Assembly: GCA_965232595.1 (NCBI GenBank)
Contig: OZ246983.1
Span: forward strand, 4,898,001-4,962,000
Length of the DNA stretch: 64,000 nucleotides
Origin: SZUA-309 sp965232595
GTDB taxonomy: Bacteria > Pseudomonadota > Gammaproteobacteria > Pseudomonadales > Azotimanducaceae
Reading direction: 5' to 3'
Below, piece by piece: positions 16,178 to 27,131 of the stretch (within the stretch, counting starts at the first letter, position 1; each line of letters starts with the position of its first letter). The notes under the pieces were generated by a model. It saw nothing but the letters and a program-made list of their open reading frames with translations, did not search any database and had not been told where the DNA came from. The translations under genes and the position numbers were made by a program.

Positions 16178-17233
16178 TCATACCAGTTCAAAAACTTTTG
16201 CCCAGTCCTCCAGAGCAGCCTCGTGCCCGTGCACGAGCTGCACGGTGAGCTGGGTGTAGCCCGCATCGCGGATCTCCCGGATTCGCTCCACCAGCTCCTC
16301 CGGCTCCCCGCTCAGGGTCATTCCCCGGGCCAGCTCCGGGCTGATGTGGGTCTCGTCCGGACGCACGTACATGAGATGGCCTTTGTGGTTTTCCAGGTAG
16401 CGTGCATCTTCCGGTTCGTATCCTTCGTGAGTGGTCAGATACTCGGCGAGCAGATTGCCCAACGGACCCGTTTCCACGTTGCCGCCACTCATGGCGCCCA
16501 CCTCGTCGGCCAGGTTGTGAAACAGCACCGAGGCGAAGGGGGCAGCCTGAGCCATCAGTCGCGCCTCATCTTCCGCCTCATCGCCGGTCAGCACGGCGCC
16601 GAGGAAAAACAGGTTGGCCTGCAGCGAGGCCGCGTCCTGGCCGGCTGACGTCCAGTCCGAGCGCATCTCTTGCAGAACGGCCGCGGCGTTGGCGGTGCCG
16701 AAGTTGAGCCAACCAGCGCCAAGCTCGGCGGTCAGCTGCCTCGCCTTCGGGCCGAACGCCGACACCCAGAGCGGGATCTCGTCGCTGACGTTGATCAGTC
16801 CCAGCTCGGGGTCGAGAAAGCGCACCTTGTGCACGCCGTCCTCTCCCTGCCAGGGCACCATCTCGCCACGCAGCATGCCCTGCACCGTATCAACGTAGCG
16901 CCGGGTTCGAGCCAGCGGCACGGCACCCTGCCCCATGGTCCTGCGGGCGGTGAAGCCCGTGCCGATCCCAAAATCGATCCGACCCGGCGCCAGGGCATTC
17001 AGCGAGGCGAACGCGTTGGCGGTGACGGGCTCGATCCGATTCGACGGCACCAGCACGCCGGTACCCAGGCGGATGCGCGACGTCTCGTGGGCGGCAAGCG
17101 CCATGCAGATGAACACATCCGGGTTCAGCAGCTGCGTGTCATAGAACCAGGCGGCGTGGAAGCCGAGCTCTTCAGCCCGCTTCGCCCACTTCCAGGAATC
17201 CACCTCCGAGGCGAAGGCAACCGAGTACTGCAT
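16178..17233 (-). CDS. LLM-class flavin-dependent oxidoreductase
   Basis: This 351-residue luciferase-like TIM-barrel protein has EELGFHAAWFYDTQ near residue 22, RIRLGTGV, ALAPGRIDFGIGTGF and, late, PLWVSAFGPKARQL. Such enzymes bind FMN or F420 and oxidise small organic substrates; the sequence does not tell which cofactor is used. The gene starts 12 bases after the P450 stop and ends 13 before the GST, so the three form one unit. Two other LLM genes (39037-40065 and 49525-50532) are in the window but are only distantly similar. Confidence 0.9.
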   Translation of the reverse strand: MQYSVAFASEVDSWKWAKRAEELGFHAAWFYDTQLLNPDVFICMALAAHETSRIRLGTGVLVPSNRIEPVTANAFASLNALAPGRIDFGIGTGFTARRTMGQGAVPLARTRRYVDTVQGMLRGEMVPWQGEDGVHKVRFLDPELGLINVSDEIPLWVSAFGPKARQLTAELGAGWLNFGTANAAAVLQEMRSDWTSAGQDAASLQANLFFLGAVLTGDEAEDEARLMAQAAPFASVLFHNLADEVGAMSGGNVETGPLGNLLAEYLTTHEGYEPEDARYLENHKGHLMYVRPDETHISPELARGMTLSGEPEELVERIREIRDAGYTQLTVQLVHGHEAALEDWAKVFELV

Positions 17234-17245
17234 GAGCCCGCCCGA

Positions 17246-18487
17246 TCAGGCGATGATGCGCACGGGCATCCGTGCGTAGCCGTTGACGAAGTTCGACTCC
17301 ACTCGCTCCACGTCGCCGGTGATCTCGATCCGCTGCCAGCGCGCCAGAATTTCCTGCCAGAGGATGTGCATCTGCATCTCGGCGAGACGCATACCCAGGC
17401 AGCGGTGCACGCCGAAGCCAAAGGAGATGGTGCTGCGGGCGTTGGCACGGGTGATGTCGAAGCGATTGCCGTCTTCAAAGACGTCTTCGTCCCGATTGCC
17501 CGAGTAGTACCAGATCACCACCTTGTCGCCCTTGCGGATGGTCTGCCCGCCGATCACGTGGTCGGATATCGCCGTGCGGCGCATGTGGGCGAGCGGCGTC
17601 TGCCAGCGCACCACCTCAGAGGTCATGTTCGGAATCAGGCTCGGATCGGCGCGCAGCAGCTCGAGCTGGTCCGGGAACTGATTGAAGGCGTTGATGGAGC
17701 CGCTCATGGTGTTCCGCGTGGTGTCGTTGCCGCCGACGATCAGCAGCATCAGGTTGCCGAGGAAATCGGAGTCCGGCTGATCCGCCGTGACGGCATCCTG
17801 CGCCAGCATGGTCACCAGATCCAGGTTGGCCGGACCGTTGCGACGTTCGTTTTTCAGCCGGGTGAAGTACTCGAGGCACTCCATCAGCTCCGAGACCCGC
17901 TGCTCCTGGCTGCCGACGATGGGCGAATCCGGCTCCGCCGTCGTCACGTCTGACCAGCGGGTGAGCTTCCGCCGGTCTTCGAAAGGAAAGTCGAACAGCG
18001 TGGCCAGCATCATGGTGGTGAGCTCGATGGATACCAGATCCACCCAGTCGAACTCCTCGCCAACCGGCAGCGAGTCGAGCAGGGTCTGAGTCCGGCTGCG
18101 GATCAGCTTCTCGAAGTTGGCGAGGCTCGCCGGGGCAACGATCTTGTTCACCGCTTTCCGCTGCGGGCCGTGCTCCGGCGGGTCCATGGTGATGAAGCTG
18201 CGGACGAAGAAGTCCGAGTCCGCCTCGCCGACGATGGCGTCATCGATCATGATGCCGCCGAGGTGCGCATCGGACGAGAACGTTTCGTGATTCTTGTCGA
18301 TGGCCATAATGTCCTGGTAGCGCGTGATCGACCAGAACGGACCGTACGGGCTGTCCGCGCAGTAGTGCACGGGCGCTTCGGCCCGCATGCGCTCGAATAC
18401 CGGCAGGATGGTCTCGTTGGCGAACCGCTTCGGATCCGCCGGGTTCAGCTTGCCTGAAACATCATCGAGAACGACCGCTTCACTCAT
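17246..18487 (-). CDS. Cytochrome P450, CYP153-like
   Basis: This 413-residue soluble bacterial P450 starts at the ATG ending at 18487 with a GAGAGGGAG site. It has the I-helix GGNDTTRN (252-259), ExxR at E291-R294, WQTPLAHMRRTA, and the heme loop FGFGVHRCLG with Cys363. The wording from LLIVGGNDTTRN through LAEMQMHILW closely follows the CYP153 family, which hydroxylates alkanes or fatty acids at the terminal carbon using ferredoxin and ferredoxin reductase. Neither partner gene is adjacent, unlike many CYP153 operons. It is first of a three-gene unit with an LLM monooxygenase and a GST. The family assignment is from memory of motifs, not from an alignment. Confidence 0.92.
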   Translation of the reverse strand: MSEAVVLDDVSGKLNPADPKRFANETILPVFERMRAEAPVHYCADSPYGPFWSITRYQDIMAIDKNHETFSSDAHLGGIMIDDAIVGEADSDFFVRSFITMDPPEHGPQRKAVNKIVAPASLANFEKLIRSRTQTLLDSLPVGEEFDWVDLVSIELTTMMLATLFDFPFEDRRKLTRWSDVTTAEPDSPIVGSQEQRVSELMECLEYFTRLKNERRNGPANLDLVTMLAQDAVTADQPDSDFLGNLMLLIVGGNDTTRNTMSGSINAFNQFPDQLELLRADPSLIPNMTSEVVRWQTPLAHMRRTAISDHVIGGQTIRKGDKVVIWYYSGNRDEDVFEDGNRFDITRANARSTISFGFGVHRCLGMRLAEMQMHILWQEILARWQRIEITGDVERVESNFVNGYARMPVRIIA

Positions 18488-18583
18488 CTCCCTCTCCCCT
18501 TCTTCCCTCTCAAGAGTAAGCCGAGGTGAGACTATCGATGGAAACGGCGGCGCCTGCAATCGAAGATTAGAGGCGCAGAGAGA

Positions 18584-18607
18584 CGGCTGGGCAGGGCTGC
18601 CCAGCCG
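18584..18607 (-). terminator. Intrinsic terminator-like hairpin after isocitrate dehydrogenase
   Basis: CGGCTGGGCA (18584-18593) pairs perfectly with TGCCCAGCCG (18598-18607) around GGGC. It lies 15 bases past the isocitrate dehydrogenase stop. On the minus strand a pyrimidine tract (TCTCTCTG) follows directly. It separates that gene from the P450 operon. Confidence 0.65.
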
Positions 18608-18621
18608 CAGTGAGCGATCCG

Positions 18622-20862
<2,241 letters not shown>

Positions 20863-20902
20863 TGCTTTACTGACTTCTCTTTATCTCAAACATACGTGGG
20901 CG

Positions 20903-20925
20903 GGCCGGAATCAGGGCATCCGGCC
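20903..20925 (-). promoter_or_regulatory. Leader hairpin upstream of isocitrate dehydrogenase
   Basis: GGCCGGA (20903-20909) and TCCGGCC (20919-20925) are perfect inverted arms around 9 bases. They lie between the putative -10 box (20941-20946) and the start codon at 20862, so they would be in the 5' UTR, about 40 bases before the start. There is no recognised riboswitch. Confidence 0.4.
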
Positions 20926-20940
20926 GAAATTCGGGGGCGC

Positions 20941-20946
20941 ATTATA
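20941..20946 (-). promoter_or_regulatory. Possible -10 box for isocitrate dehydrogenase
   Basis: Read on the minus strand the bases are TATAAT, a perfect sigma-70 -10 match, 79 bases before the gene. No good -35 stands 16-18 bases upstream, so it may need an activator or may be chance. Confidence 0.4.
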
Positions 20947-21048
20947 CGGTTTTCTGACAGCAAGCGGGGACCGGGCGAATCACCCGATCATTTGGCCCGT
21001 TGTGACAGTTCTATGACGGCTGCAGGCGCGGTTGCCGACCTGGCCGCG

Positions 21049-21384
21049 TCAGGCAGCGGCTTCGTCCGGGTCGACGGCTTTCCCTTCCACGCGCACCTCG
21101 CCGGCCTCGTTGTCCACCACCACGTAGTTGTCGTAGTAGGTCACAACCGGCCGGACACCGAAGACCTTTTCCATGGCCGGATACCAGTCTTCCGTGTAGA
21201 ACGCCTCAGCCTTCTCCCTGGACTCCCAAATGTAGACCCCACCACCGCCGTTCTCACCGTTCAGGTAGTACTTGGTGTTGAGGCCATCCATGCCGGAGAA
21301 CTTGCCGGCGGACGCCAGTCCGGATGCGATGGCTTCCTCCGGGCTGCGGGTGACACCCGGCAGCTGCACGATTGCGATGAACAT
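21049..21384 (-). CDS. YdhR/ABM-like small protein
   Basis: This protein has 111 residues from the ATG ending at 21384, with GGGAG eight bases upstream; an ATG at 21399 would add five residues. It looks like a dimeric alpha+beta barrel of the YdhR (putative monooxygenase) type: FIAIVQLPG strand, FSGMDGLNTKYYLNGENGGGGVY core, WESREKAEAFY helix, and a late VVTYYDNYVVVDN strand. Members are small, cofactor-free or heme/quinone-related proteins with poorly known activity. It lies between isocitrate dehydrogenase and an antiporter, with about 70 bases on the upstream side, and is probably a single gene. Confidence 0.7.
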   Translation of the reverse strand: MFIAIVQLPGVTRSPEEAIASGLASAGKFSGMDGLNTKYYLNGENGGGGVYIWESREKAEAFYTEDWYPAMEKVFGVRPVVTYYDNYVVVDNEAGEVRVEGKAVDPDEAAA

Positions 21385-21453
21385 TCCTTTCTCTCCCATG
21401 TCTTTCCCGCTTCAGGCGGTCACTCCTGCCGAGTGTACCGCGATCGTTCTGGT

Positions 21454-23202
21454 TCATCCGGATGGTCTGGTCACCTGATCCGCCGCCCGCTCCATCCGGT
21501 AGTCCGCCTCGAGACGCTGGGACTCGATCAGGCTGTGGGCCACCGGGGCCGGGATGCCGGCCATCTCCAGCGTGATCTGGCCGAGCTCCAGACCCGCCTC
21601 CAGCACTTCGGGAACGACCCGGCTGGCGCCGGCGGCAAGCAGCTCGCCGGAGTGCGCGTCGTCGTGGGCCCGGACGATGACCGGCACCGAAGGCGCAAGC
21701 TTGCTGGTGACCGAGAGCACGCGGCTGGGCACGCTGGGATCGTCGGTACAGATCACCACTGCCACCGCGTCCTTCACCCCCACCGAACGCAATATGGCCT
21801 CGCGGCTGGCATCGCCATGAAACACCGGCAGTCCGTCCGCCTGGCAGCGGCTAACCCGCTCCACATCGAGATCGAGGGCCACAAACGGCAGCATCTGCCT
21901 GCCCACCAGATCGCCGAGCAGCTGACCCGTTCTGCCGTAGCCGATGATGATCACGTGGCCGCCTGCCGTTTCATCGGGCTCCGATTTGGTATCCGCCGCG
22001 GCTATCTCGGTCATGCGGCTGCCCACCCATCTGGCCAGCCGCGCCATCCCCGGCGTCAGAAACATGGTGGCGGTGACGACGATCAGCATGAATTGCGCCG
22101 TCGGCTCGGGGATCACTGCCATGGTGACGGCCAGACCCACCACCACGAAGGCGAACTCACCGCCCTGACCCAGCGTGATCCCAGTTTCGAAGGCCCGGGC
22201 CCAGCCGAAACCGAACGCCCGCCCGAGCACCGTGATGATCCCCGCCTTGATGACAAAAAGGCCGACGACGGATGCCGCCGTCCAGAACGGCCGCGTCAGC
22301 ACCTCGAGCGGGTCGATCCACATGGCGACGGACATGAAGAACAGGCCGAGCAGCAGGCCCTTGAACGGCTCGATGTCTGCCTTCACCTGATGATGAAACT
22401 CGCTCTCCGCAACCAGCAGGCCCGCCAGAAATGCTCCCAGTGCCGCCGAGAGTCCGGCTTCATGGGTGGCGAAGGAGGTCGCGATGATCAGCAGCAACGA
22501 CACCGCGAGAAAAAACTCCGGGCTGTCCGCGCTGGCGACGAAGCGCAGCACCGGCCGCACGACCAGACGCCCCACCAGCAGGATCAGCACCACAGCCAGA
22601 ATGGCCTCGCCAATGGCCAGAAGCAGCGCCGTGGAAACCGGACCACCCGCCTGGGCACCAAGGATGCCCACCAGGAAAAGGATGGGGACGACGGCGATGT
22701 CCTGGGCCAGGAGGATGGCAAAAACGCCATGACCGGTGGGGCTGCCGAATCGACCCTGCTCGATCAGCAGCTGGGTGACAATGGCGGTGGAAGACAACGC
22801 CAGGCAGCTGCCGAGCACTACTGAAGCGTCCACGCCGTTGCCCCAGAGCCAGGCAACAAGCCCGATCACCAGCCCGGTGATCAGCACCTGCGCCGAACCC
22901 AGCCCGAACACCAGCCGACGCATCGCCATGAGCCGGTCCATGGAGAGCTCGAGGCCGATCATGAAAAGGAGAAACACCACGCCGAGCTCGGCTAGCGCCC
23001 GTACCCCCGACACATCCGTGATCATGATGTAGTTGAGCCAGCTGGCTTCGTCCGCCAGCCGGACCAGCCCGAACGGGCCGACCGCCAGGCCCACCAGCAG
23101 GAAGCCGAGCACCGGATTGACGCGGAACCGCTTGAACAGCGGAATCACCAGGCCGGCGGCAACCAGGAACACCACCGCATCGTGTAACTTCAGATCTTCC
23201 AA
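21454..23202 (-). CDS. CPA2-type cation:proton antiporter with TrkA-N domain (KefB/C-like)
   Basis: This 582-residue protein has about twelve N-terminal membrane helices (1-390) of the cation/proton antiporter-2 family, including GFLLVGLAVGP, FLLFMIGLELS and the ion-site AQDIAVVP. A cytoplasmic TrkA-N Rossmann domain follows (about 405-530), starting HVIIIGYGRTGQLLGDL with the nucleotide-binding GxGxxG. This is the architecture of KefB/KefC potassium efflux systems, which in E. coli are gated by glutathione adducts and protect against electrophiles. That role would suit a window rich in GSTs and epoxide chemistry, but ion and ligand cannot be read from sequence. No KefF/KefG partner is adjacent; the divergent gene is a nitroreductase. 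Confidence 0.9.
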   Translation of the reverse strand: MEDLKLHDAVVFLVAAGLVIPLFKRFRVNPVLGFLLVGLAVGPFGLVRLADEASWLNYIMITDVSGVRALAELGVVFLLFMIGLELSMDRLMAMRRLVFGLGSAQVLITGLVIGLVAWLWGNGVDASVVLGSCLALSSTAIVTQLLIEQGRFGSPTGHGVFAILLAQDIAVVPILFLVGILGAQAGGPVSTALLLAIGEAILAVVLILLVGRLVVRPVLRFVASADSPEFFLAVSLLLIIATSFATHEAGLSAALGAFLAGLLVAESEFHHQVKADIEPFKGLLLGLFFMSVAMWIDPLEVLTRPFWTAASVVGLFVIKAGIITVLGRAFGFGWARAFETGITLGQGGEFAFVVVGLAVTMAVIPEPTAQFMLIVVTATMFLTPGMARLARWVGSRMTEIAAADTKSEPDETAGGHVIIIGYGRTGQLLGDLVGRQMLPFVALDLDVERVSRCQADGLPVFHGDASREAILRSVGVKDAVAVVICTDDPSVPSRVLSVTSKLAPSVPVIVRAHDDAHSGELLAAGASRVVPEVLEAGLELGQITLEMAGIPAPVAHSLIESQRLEADYRMERAADQVTRPSG

Positions 23203-23315
23203 CTCGTCCGGACCCCGGCTCGACGTTTCCAGCGCCTCATTCTACGCGCACGGCGGATCTCACGCCGGTCTGCGCTACACTCGATACTTGATCTGATGAC
23301 CGGGGGAACCAAGCC

Positions 23316-23993
23316 GTGGAGTTCGACGACGTAGTACTGGGCAGACGCAGCATTCGCGGGTTTAAAACCGATCCTGTGCCGAAGGATGTGATCCGCGAGG
23401 TTGTCAGCCTCGCCACCCGCGCGCCCTCCTCCATGAACACCCAGCCCTGGTACTTCCACGCGGTGAGCGGCGCAGCGCTCGACCGCATCCGCAAGGGCAA
23501 TACCGAAAACAACCTCGCCGGTGTACCCGCCTCCCGGGAGATCCGCATGCACGGCCCCTACGCCGGCGTCCACCGGGAGCGGCAGAAGGCCATCGCCGGC
23601 CAGCTCTTCGAAGCCATGGATATCGAGTGGTCAGATAAGGCACGGCGTCAGGACTGGGTGCTGCGCGGCTTTCGCCAGTTCGATGCGCCGGTGTCCATCG
23701 TCGTCACCTTCGATGCGGAGCTGACCGACAACGACATCGCTATCTTCGACTGCGGCGCCGTGACCAACTGCCTGGTCAACGCCGCCTGGTCACGGGGCCT
23801 GGGCTGCGTGATCAACGGTCAGGGCATCATGCAGTCGCCGGTGGTGCGCGAGCACGCCGGAATTCCGGACAACGAGGTGATCATGAGCTGCGTCGCCATG
23901 GGCTACCCGATGGACGACTTCCCGGCCAACGACGTGGTGTCCACCCGACGGCCGGTGGACGACGTGGTCAGCTTCGTCGATTTCGACGATTGA
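23316..23993 (+). CDS. Nitroreductase family flavoprotein
   Basis: This 225-residue protein starts at GTG 23316 with GGGGGAA upstream. It has the FMN-binding RRSIRGFKTDP and RAPSSMNTQPWYF at the N-terminus, and a late GLGCVINGQGI with the C-terminal MGYPMDD. Family members reduce nitro compounds, quinones or enones with NAD(P)H and bound FMN as cytoplasmic dimers. It is divergent from the KefB/C-like antiporter (113-base gap), and the pair could share control of an electrophile response; this is inference. It is followed by the convergent RND pump. Confidence 0.92.
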   Translation: MEFDDVVLGRRSIRGFKTDPVPKDVIREVVSLATRAPSSMNTQPWYFHAVSGAALDRIRKGNTENNLAGVPASREIRMHGPYAGVHRERQKAIAGQLFEAMDIEWSDKARRQDWVLRGFRQFDAPVSIVVTFDAELTDNDIAIFDCGAVTNCLVNAAWSRGLGCVINGQGIMQSPVVREHAGIPDNEVIMSCVAMGYPMDDFPANDVVSTRRPVDDVVSFVDFDD

Positions 23994-24020
23994 GGCCGCC
24001 GCAGAAGGCAGCCGTCCTCA

Positions 24021-27000
24021 TCACCCCTCCCTGATTCTGAACAGGGTCGCGTAAAGCACGGGTACCACGCCTAGCGTCAGCACCGTGCCGAACAGCAGCC
24101 CGGCAGCCATGTTGATGGCCATGGAGAAGAACAGCGCATCCTGGGACAGGATCAGCGGCATCAGCCCGAGCACGGTGGTGACCGTCGCCATCAGGATCGG
24201 CCGCAGCCGCGTCACCGCAGCATCGACGATGGCATCGAAGGGATCACCGCCCGCATCACGCACGCTGTCGATCCGGTCGATCAGGACGATGCCGTTGTTG
24301 ATGATCACCCCCGCCAGGCTGAGCAGCCCGAGCAGCGCGAAGAAATCCAGCGGCGCGCCGGTCATCACCAGGCCGAGAAACGCGCCGGTGAACGCCAGCG
24401 GGATGGTGATGAAGATGATCAGCGGCCGGCGGAACGAGTTGAACTGCCAGATCAGCAGCACCACGATGCCGGCGAAGGCGAGCGGCATGGTCTCGGTAAG
24501 CTGACCCATGGTGTCTGCGCTCTGCTCGATCTCACCGCCCGGCTCCCAGCGATATCCGGGTGGCAGGTCGAGCGCTTCGATCATTGGCAGCACCGCTTCC
24601 TGCAGCTCCGGCGCCAGCAGGGTGTGGTGGGTGAGCTCCACGGTCAGCGTGCGCTCCTGATTGCGCCGATTGATCCGATAGAAAGAGAACTCTCCCTGCA
24701 GATCGGCGATCTGGGTGATGGGCACCAGCTCACCGGTCTGGCTCGAGGTAACCTGAACGTTCCAGAGATCACCGGCGTCCCGACGGTCACTTTCAACCGA
24801 ACGGGCGACCACCGGGATGGCCAGGTCCCCTTCCCGGTAGTCGGTGATCTGCACCCCATCCATCTGCGCGCGCAGCGCCCGGGCCACATCTCTGGAGGTG
24901 ACGCCGGCTCGTCGGGCCCGCTGCTGATCAACCAGGATCCCTGCCCTGGGCACCTTGTTTTCCCAATCGCTCTTCACGTCCCGGATGCCCGGCATGCCGC
25001 GCACCGCCTGTGCCAGCTGATTGCCCTTATCGAACAGCACTTCCGCATCGGGTCCGATCAGGCGCACCTCGACCAATCCGGGCTCTGCCGAGCCGAGCCA
25101 CATCTGCTTCACCCGCCCGTTGGCTTCCGGGAAGTCCTCGGCCAGATGGCGCCGCAACCGGTTCACCACCACCGGCGTGTCGTCCACCGACTTGGTGTTG
25201 ACGACCAGGAACGCCACGTGAGGGTCCGGCTGCACCGGATCGAGCACCAGGAAGAACCGGGGACCGCCACTGCCGACATAGGCAATGGTGCTCTCTACTT
25301 CCGGGTTGGCCTCCTCATCGCTGAGCCAGCGGGTCAGCCGCTGCACAGATCGGTCGGTGGCCTCAATGCCGAAGCCAGCAGGCAGGTCCAGGTACACGAG
25401 GAACTGATTACGATCGCTGGGACCGAAGAACTCCCGGGTCATCTGCGAAGCGATGAAAAGGCCGCCAACCATGGTCAGAGCAGCGCCTATAAGGACCGCG
25501 GTGCGGTTTCTCAAAAGCGCGGTGACAAATTTCCGGTAGCTGGCGTAAAAGGCGCCGCCGTAGGGATCCTCTGTCGCCTCCGGCTCGGATTCGGCTTCAT
25601 CTGCAGAAGCAGCATCCACCTTCATGAACCAGTAGCACATGCTCGGCGTCACGAACATGGAGAGGAACCAGGAAGCCAGCAGCAGCAGGACCACCACCAT
25701 GGGCAGCGAGTACGCATAGTCGCCGGTCTGCCCCTGCATGAGCAGCATGGGCATGAAGGCAAAGATGGTGGTGAGCGACGAGGTCAGCAGCGGGATGGCC
25801 ATGTTGGCACCCGTTTCCAGGCAGGCGCTGCGCCTTTCCTCCCCCCGCTCTAACCGCGAACGGATCTCCTCGGCGATGACGATGCCGTTGTCCACCAGCA
25901 TGCCGAGGGCGATGATCGTCGAGGCGATGGACACACGCTCGAGCTCAATGTCCACGAAGCTCATCAGGATGAGCCCCATCATCATGGTCAGCGGGACGAA
26001 GGAACCAACGATAAGGCCGGTGCGCACGCCGAGGAACAGCATGACGACAACCAGCACGATCACCAGGGTCTGGTAGACGTTGGCCATGCCACCATCGACG
26101 GCGGCCTGAACCAGATCCGGCTGGAAGGTGGCGTACTCGAGCACGTAGCCGAGCGGCAGCTCCGCCTCGAGGGCCTGCATCTTCTCGGTGAGCAGCTCGC
26201 CGAAGCCGACCGCATTAACCCCTGGAGTAATGGAGACGCCAATGGTGATGGCCCGGCGACCGTTGAAGTAGGCAATCTCGTCGGGCGGATCGGCGAAGTC
26301 CCGGCGGACGTTCACCACGTCCCGCAGCTGGATGGTCTGGCCGCCGCCCAGATCGAGCTCAACGTTCTCGATGTCCTCCACCGAGCGGAAGTTGCCGGTG
26401 GGCATGACAATGAACTCCTGCTCATCGGCTTCCACCTTGCCGCTTGGCAGCACCACGTTCTGCTCGACCAGGGTCTCGATGATCAGCGCCGGGTGAATGC
26501 CGAGCGCCGCCAGCCGGCTGCGGCTGATCTCCAGATAGACCTTCTCGTCATGGACACCGAAGAGCTCCACCTGGCTGATGCCCGGCAGCTCGTAGAGCCG
26601 GTCACGGATGTCTCTTGCGGTCAGGCGCATCTCGGCCATGTCGAAGCCGTCGCTCCAGAGCGCGATGGAAGCGACCGAGGTCACGCCCACCTCGTCATCA
26701 ACGAACGGGCCGATGGTGCCTTCCGGCAGCCTCGGCTTGACGTCGCTCATCCGGTTACGGACCCGCTGCCAGATCAGATCCAGATCCTCGAACTCATCCC
26801 GGGTTTCGGCCTGGATGATCGTCATGCCGTTCTTCGAGTCAGACCAGATGTTGTCGAGCTCGTGCAGGGTTCTGAGTTCCGCCTCGAGCTCCTGGGTGAC
26901 CAGTTGCTCCATGTCGTAGGCATCAAGCCCCGGGAAGAACGCCGTGACCACAAACTCGCGGATGACGATGGGCGGATCTTCCTGGCGCGGAAAATCGAGG

Positions 27001-27089
27001 AAGAGCTTCACGCCAAGGAGGACGATCCCCAGGATGAAGACCATGGTCAGCCGGTCGTAGTCGAGCGAGAAACGCGTTATGAAAGACAT
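24021..27089 (-). CDS. RND efflux permease
   Basis: This 1022-residue protein has the twelve-helix RND layout with two large periplasmic loops, FxxRQEDP-like entry (DFPRQEDPPIVI) and a C-terminal GLMPLILS/GTVLTLGVVPVLYATLF region. In the proton relay of helix 4 it has D400-N401 where AcrB has two Asp residues. In helix 10 it has N931-N932 where AcrB has the essential Lys. It therefore belongs to an RND branch with a reduced relay, not to the AcrB type proper. It pairs with the adaptor 42 bases upstream. No outer-membrane channel gene is near. Substrate is unknown. Confidence 0.93.
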   Translation of the reverse strand: MSFITRFSLDYDRLTMVFILGIVLLGVKLFLDFPRQEDPPIVIREFVVTAFFPGLDAYDMEQLVTQELEAELRTLHELDNIWSDSKNGMTIIQAETRDEFEDLDLIWQRVRNRMSDVKPRLPEGTIGPFVDDEVGVTSVASIALWSDGFDMAEMRLTARDIRDRLYELPGISQVELFGVHDEKVYLEISRSRLAALGIHPALIIETLVEQNVVLPSGKVEADEQEFIVMPTGNFRSVEDIENVELDLGGGQTIQLRDVVNVRRDFADPPDEIAYFNGRRAITIGVSITPGVNAVGFGELLTEKMQALEAELPLGYVLEYATFQPDLVQAAVDGGMANVYQTLVIVLVVVMLFLGVRTGLIVGSFVPLTMMMGLILMSFVDIELERVSIASTIIALGMLVDNGIVIAEEIRSRLERGEERRSACLETGANMAIPLLTSSLTTIFAFMPMLLMQGQTGDYAYSLPMVVVLLLLASWFLSMFVTPSMCYWFMKVDAASADEAESEPEATEDPYGGAFYASYRKFVTALLRNRTAVLIGAALTMVGGLFIASQMTREFFGPSDRNQFLVYLDLPAGFGIEATDRSVQRLTRWLSDEEANPEVESTIAYVGSGGPRFFLVLDPVQPDPHVAFLVVNTKSVDDTPVVVNRLRRHLAEDFPEANGRVKQMWLGSAEPGLVEVRLIGPDAEVLFDKGNQLAQAVRGMPGIRDVKSDWENKVPRAGILVDQQRARRAGVTSRDVARALRAQMDGVQITDYREGDLAIPVVARSVESDRRDAGDLWNVQVTSSQTGELVPITQIADLQGEFSFYRINRRNQERTLTVELTHHTLLAPELQEAVLPMIEALDLPPGYRWEPGGEIEQSADTMGQLTETMPLAFAGIVVLLIWQFNSFRRPLIIFITIPLAFTGAFLGLVMTGAPLDFFALLGLLSLAGVIINNGIVLIDRIDSVRDAGGDPFDAIVDAAVTRLRPILMATVTTVLGLMPLILSQDALFFSMAINMAAGLLFGTVLTLGVVPVLYATLFRIREG

Positions 27090-27131
27090 CGACTCAGCCC
27101 TCCCCGTCTTGCTGGCGCAGCGTCAGGCCGC

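Noticed and set aside
20896..22824. A 642-codon plus-strand frame across the antiporter
   Set aside because: It is antisense to the CPA2 antiporter; composition is His/Gln/Arg-rich noise.
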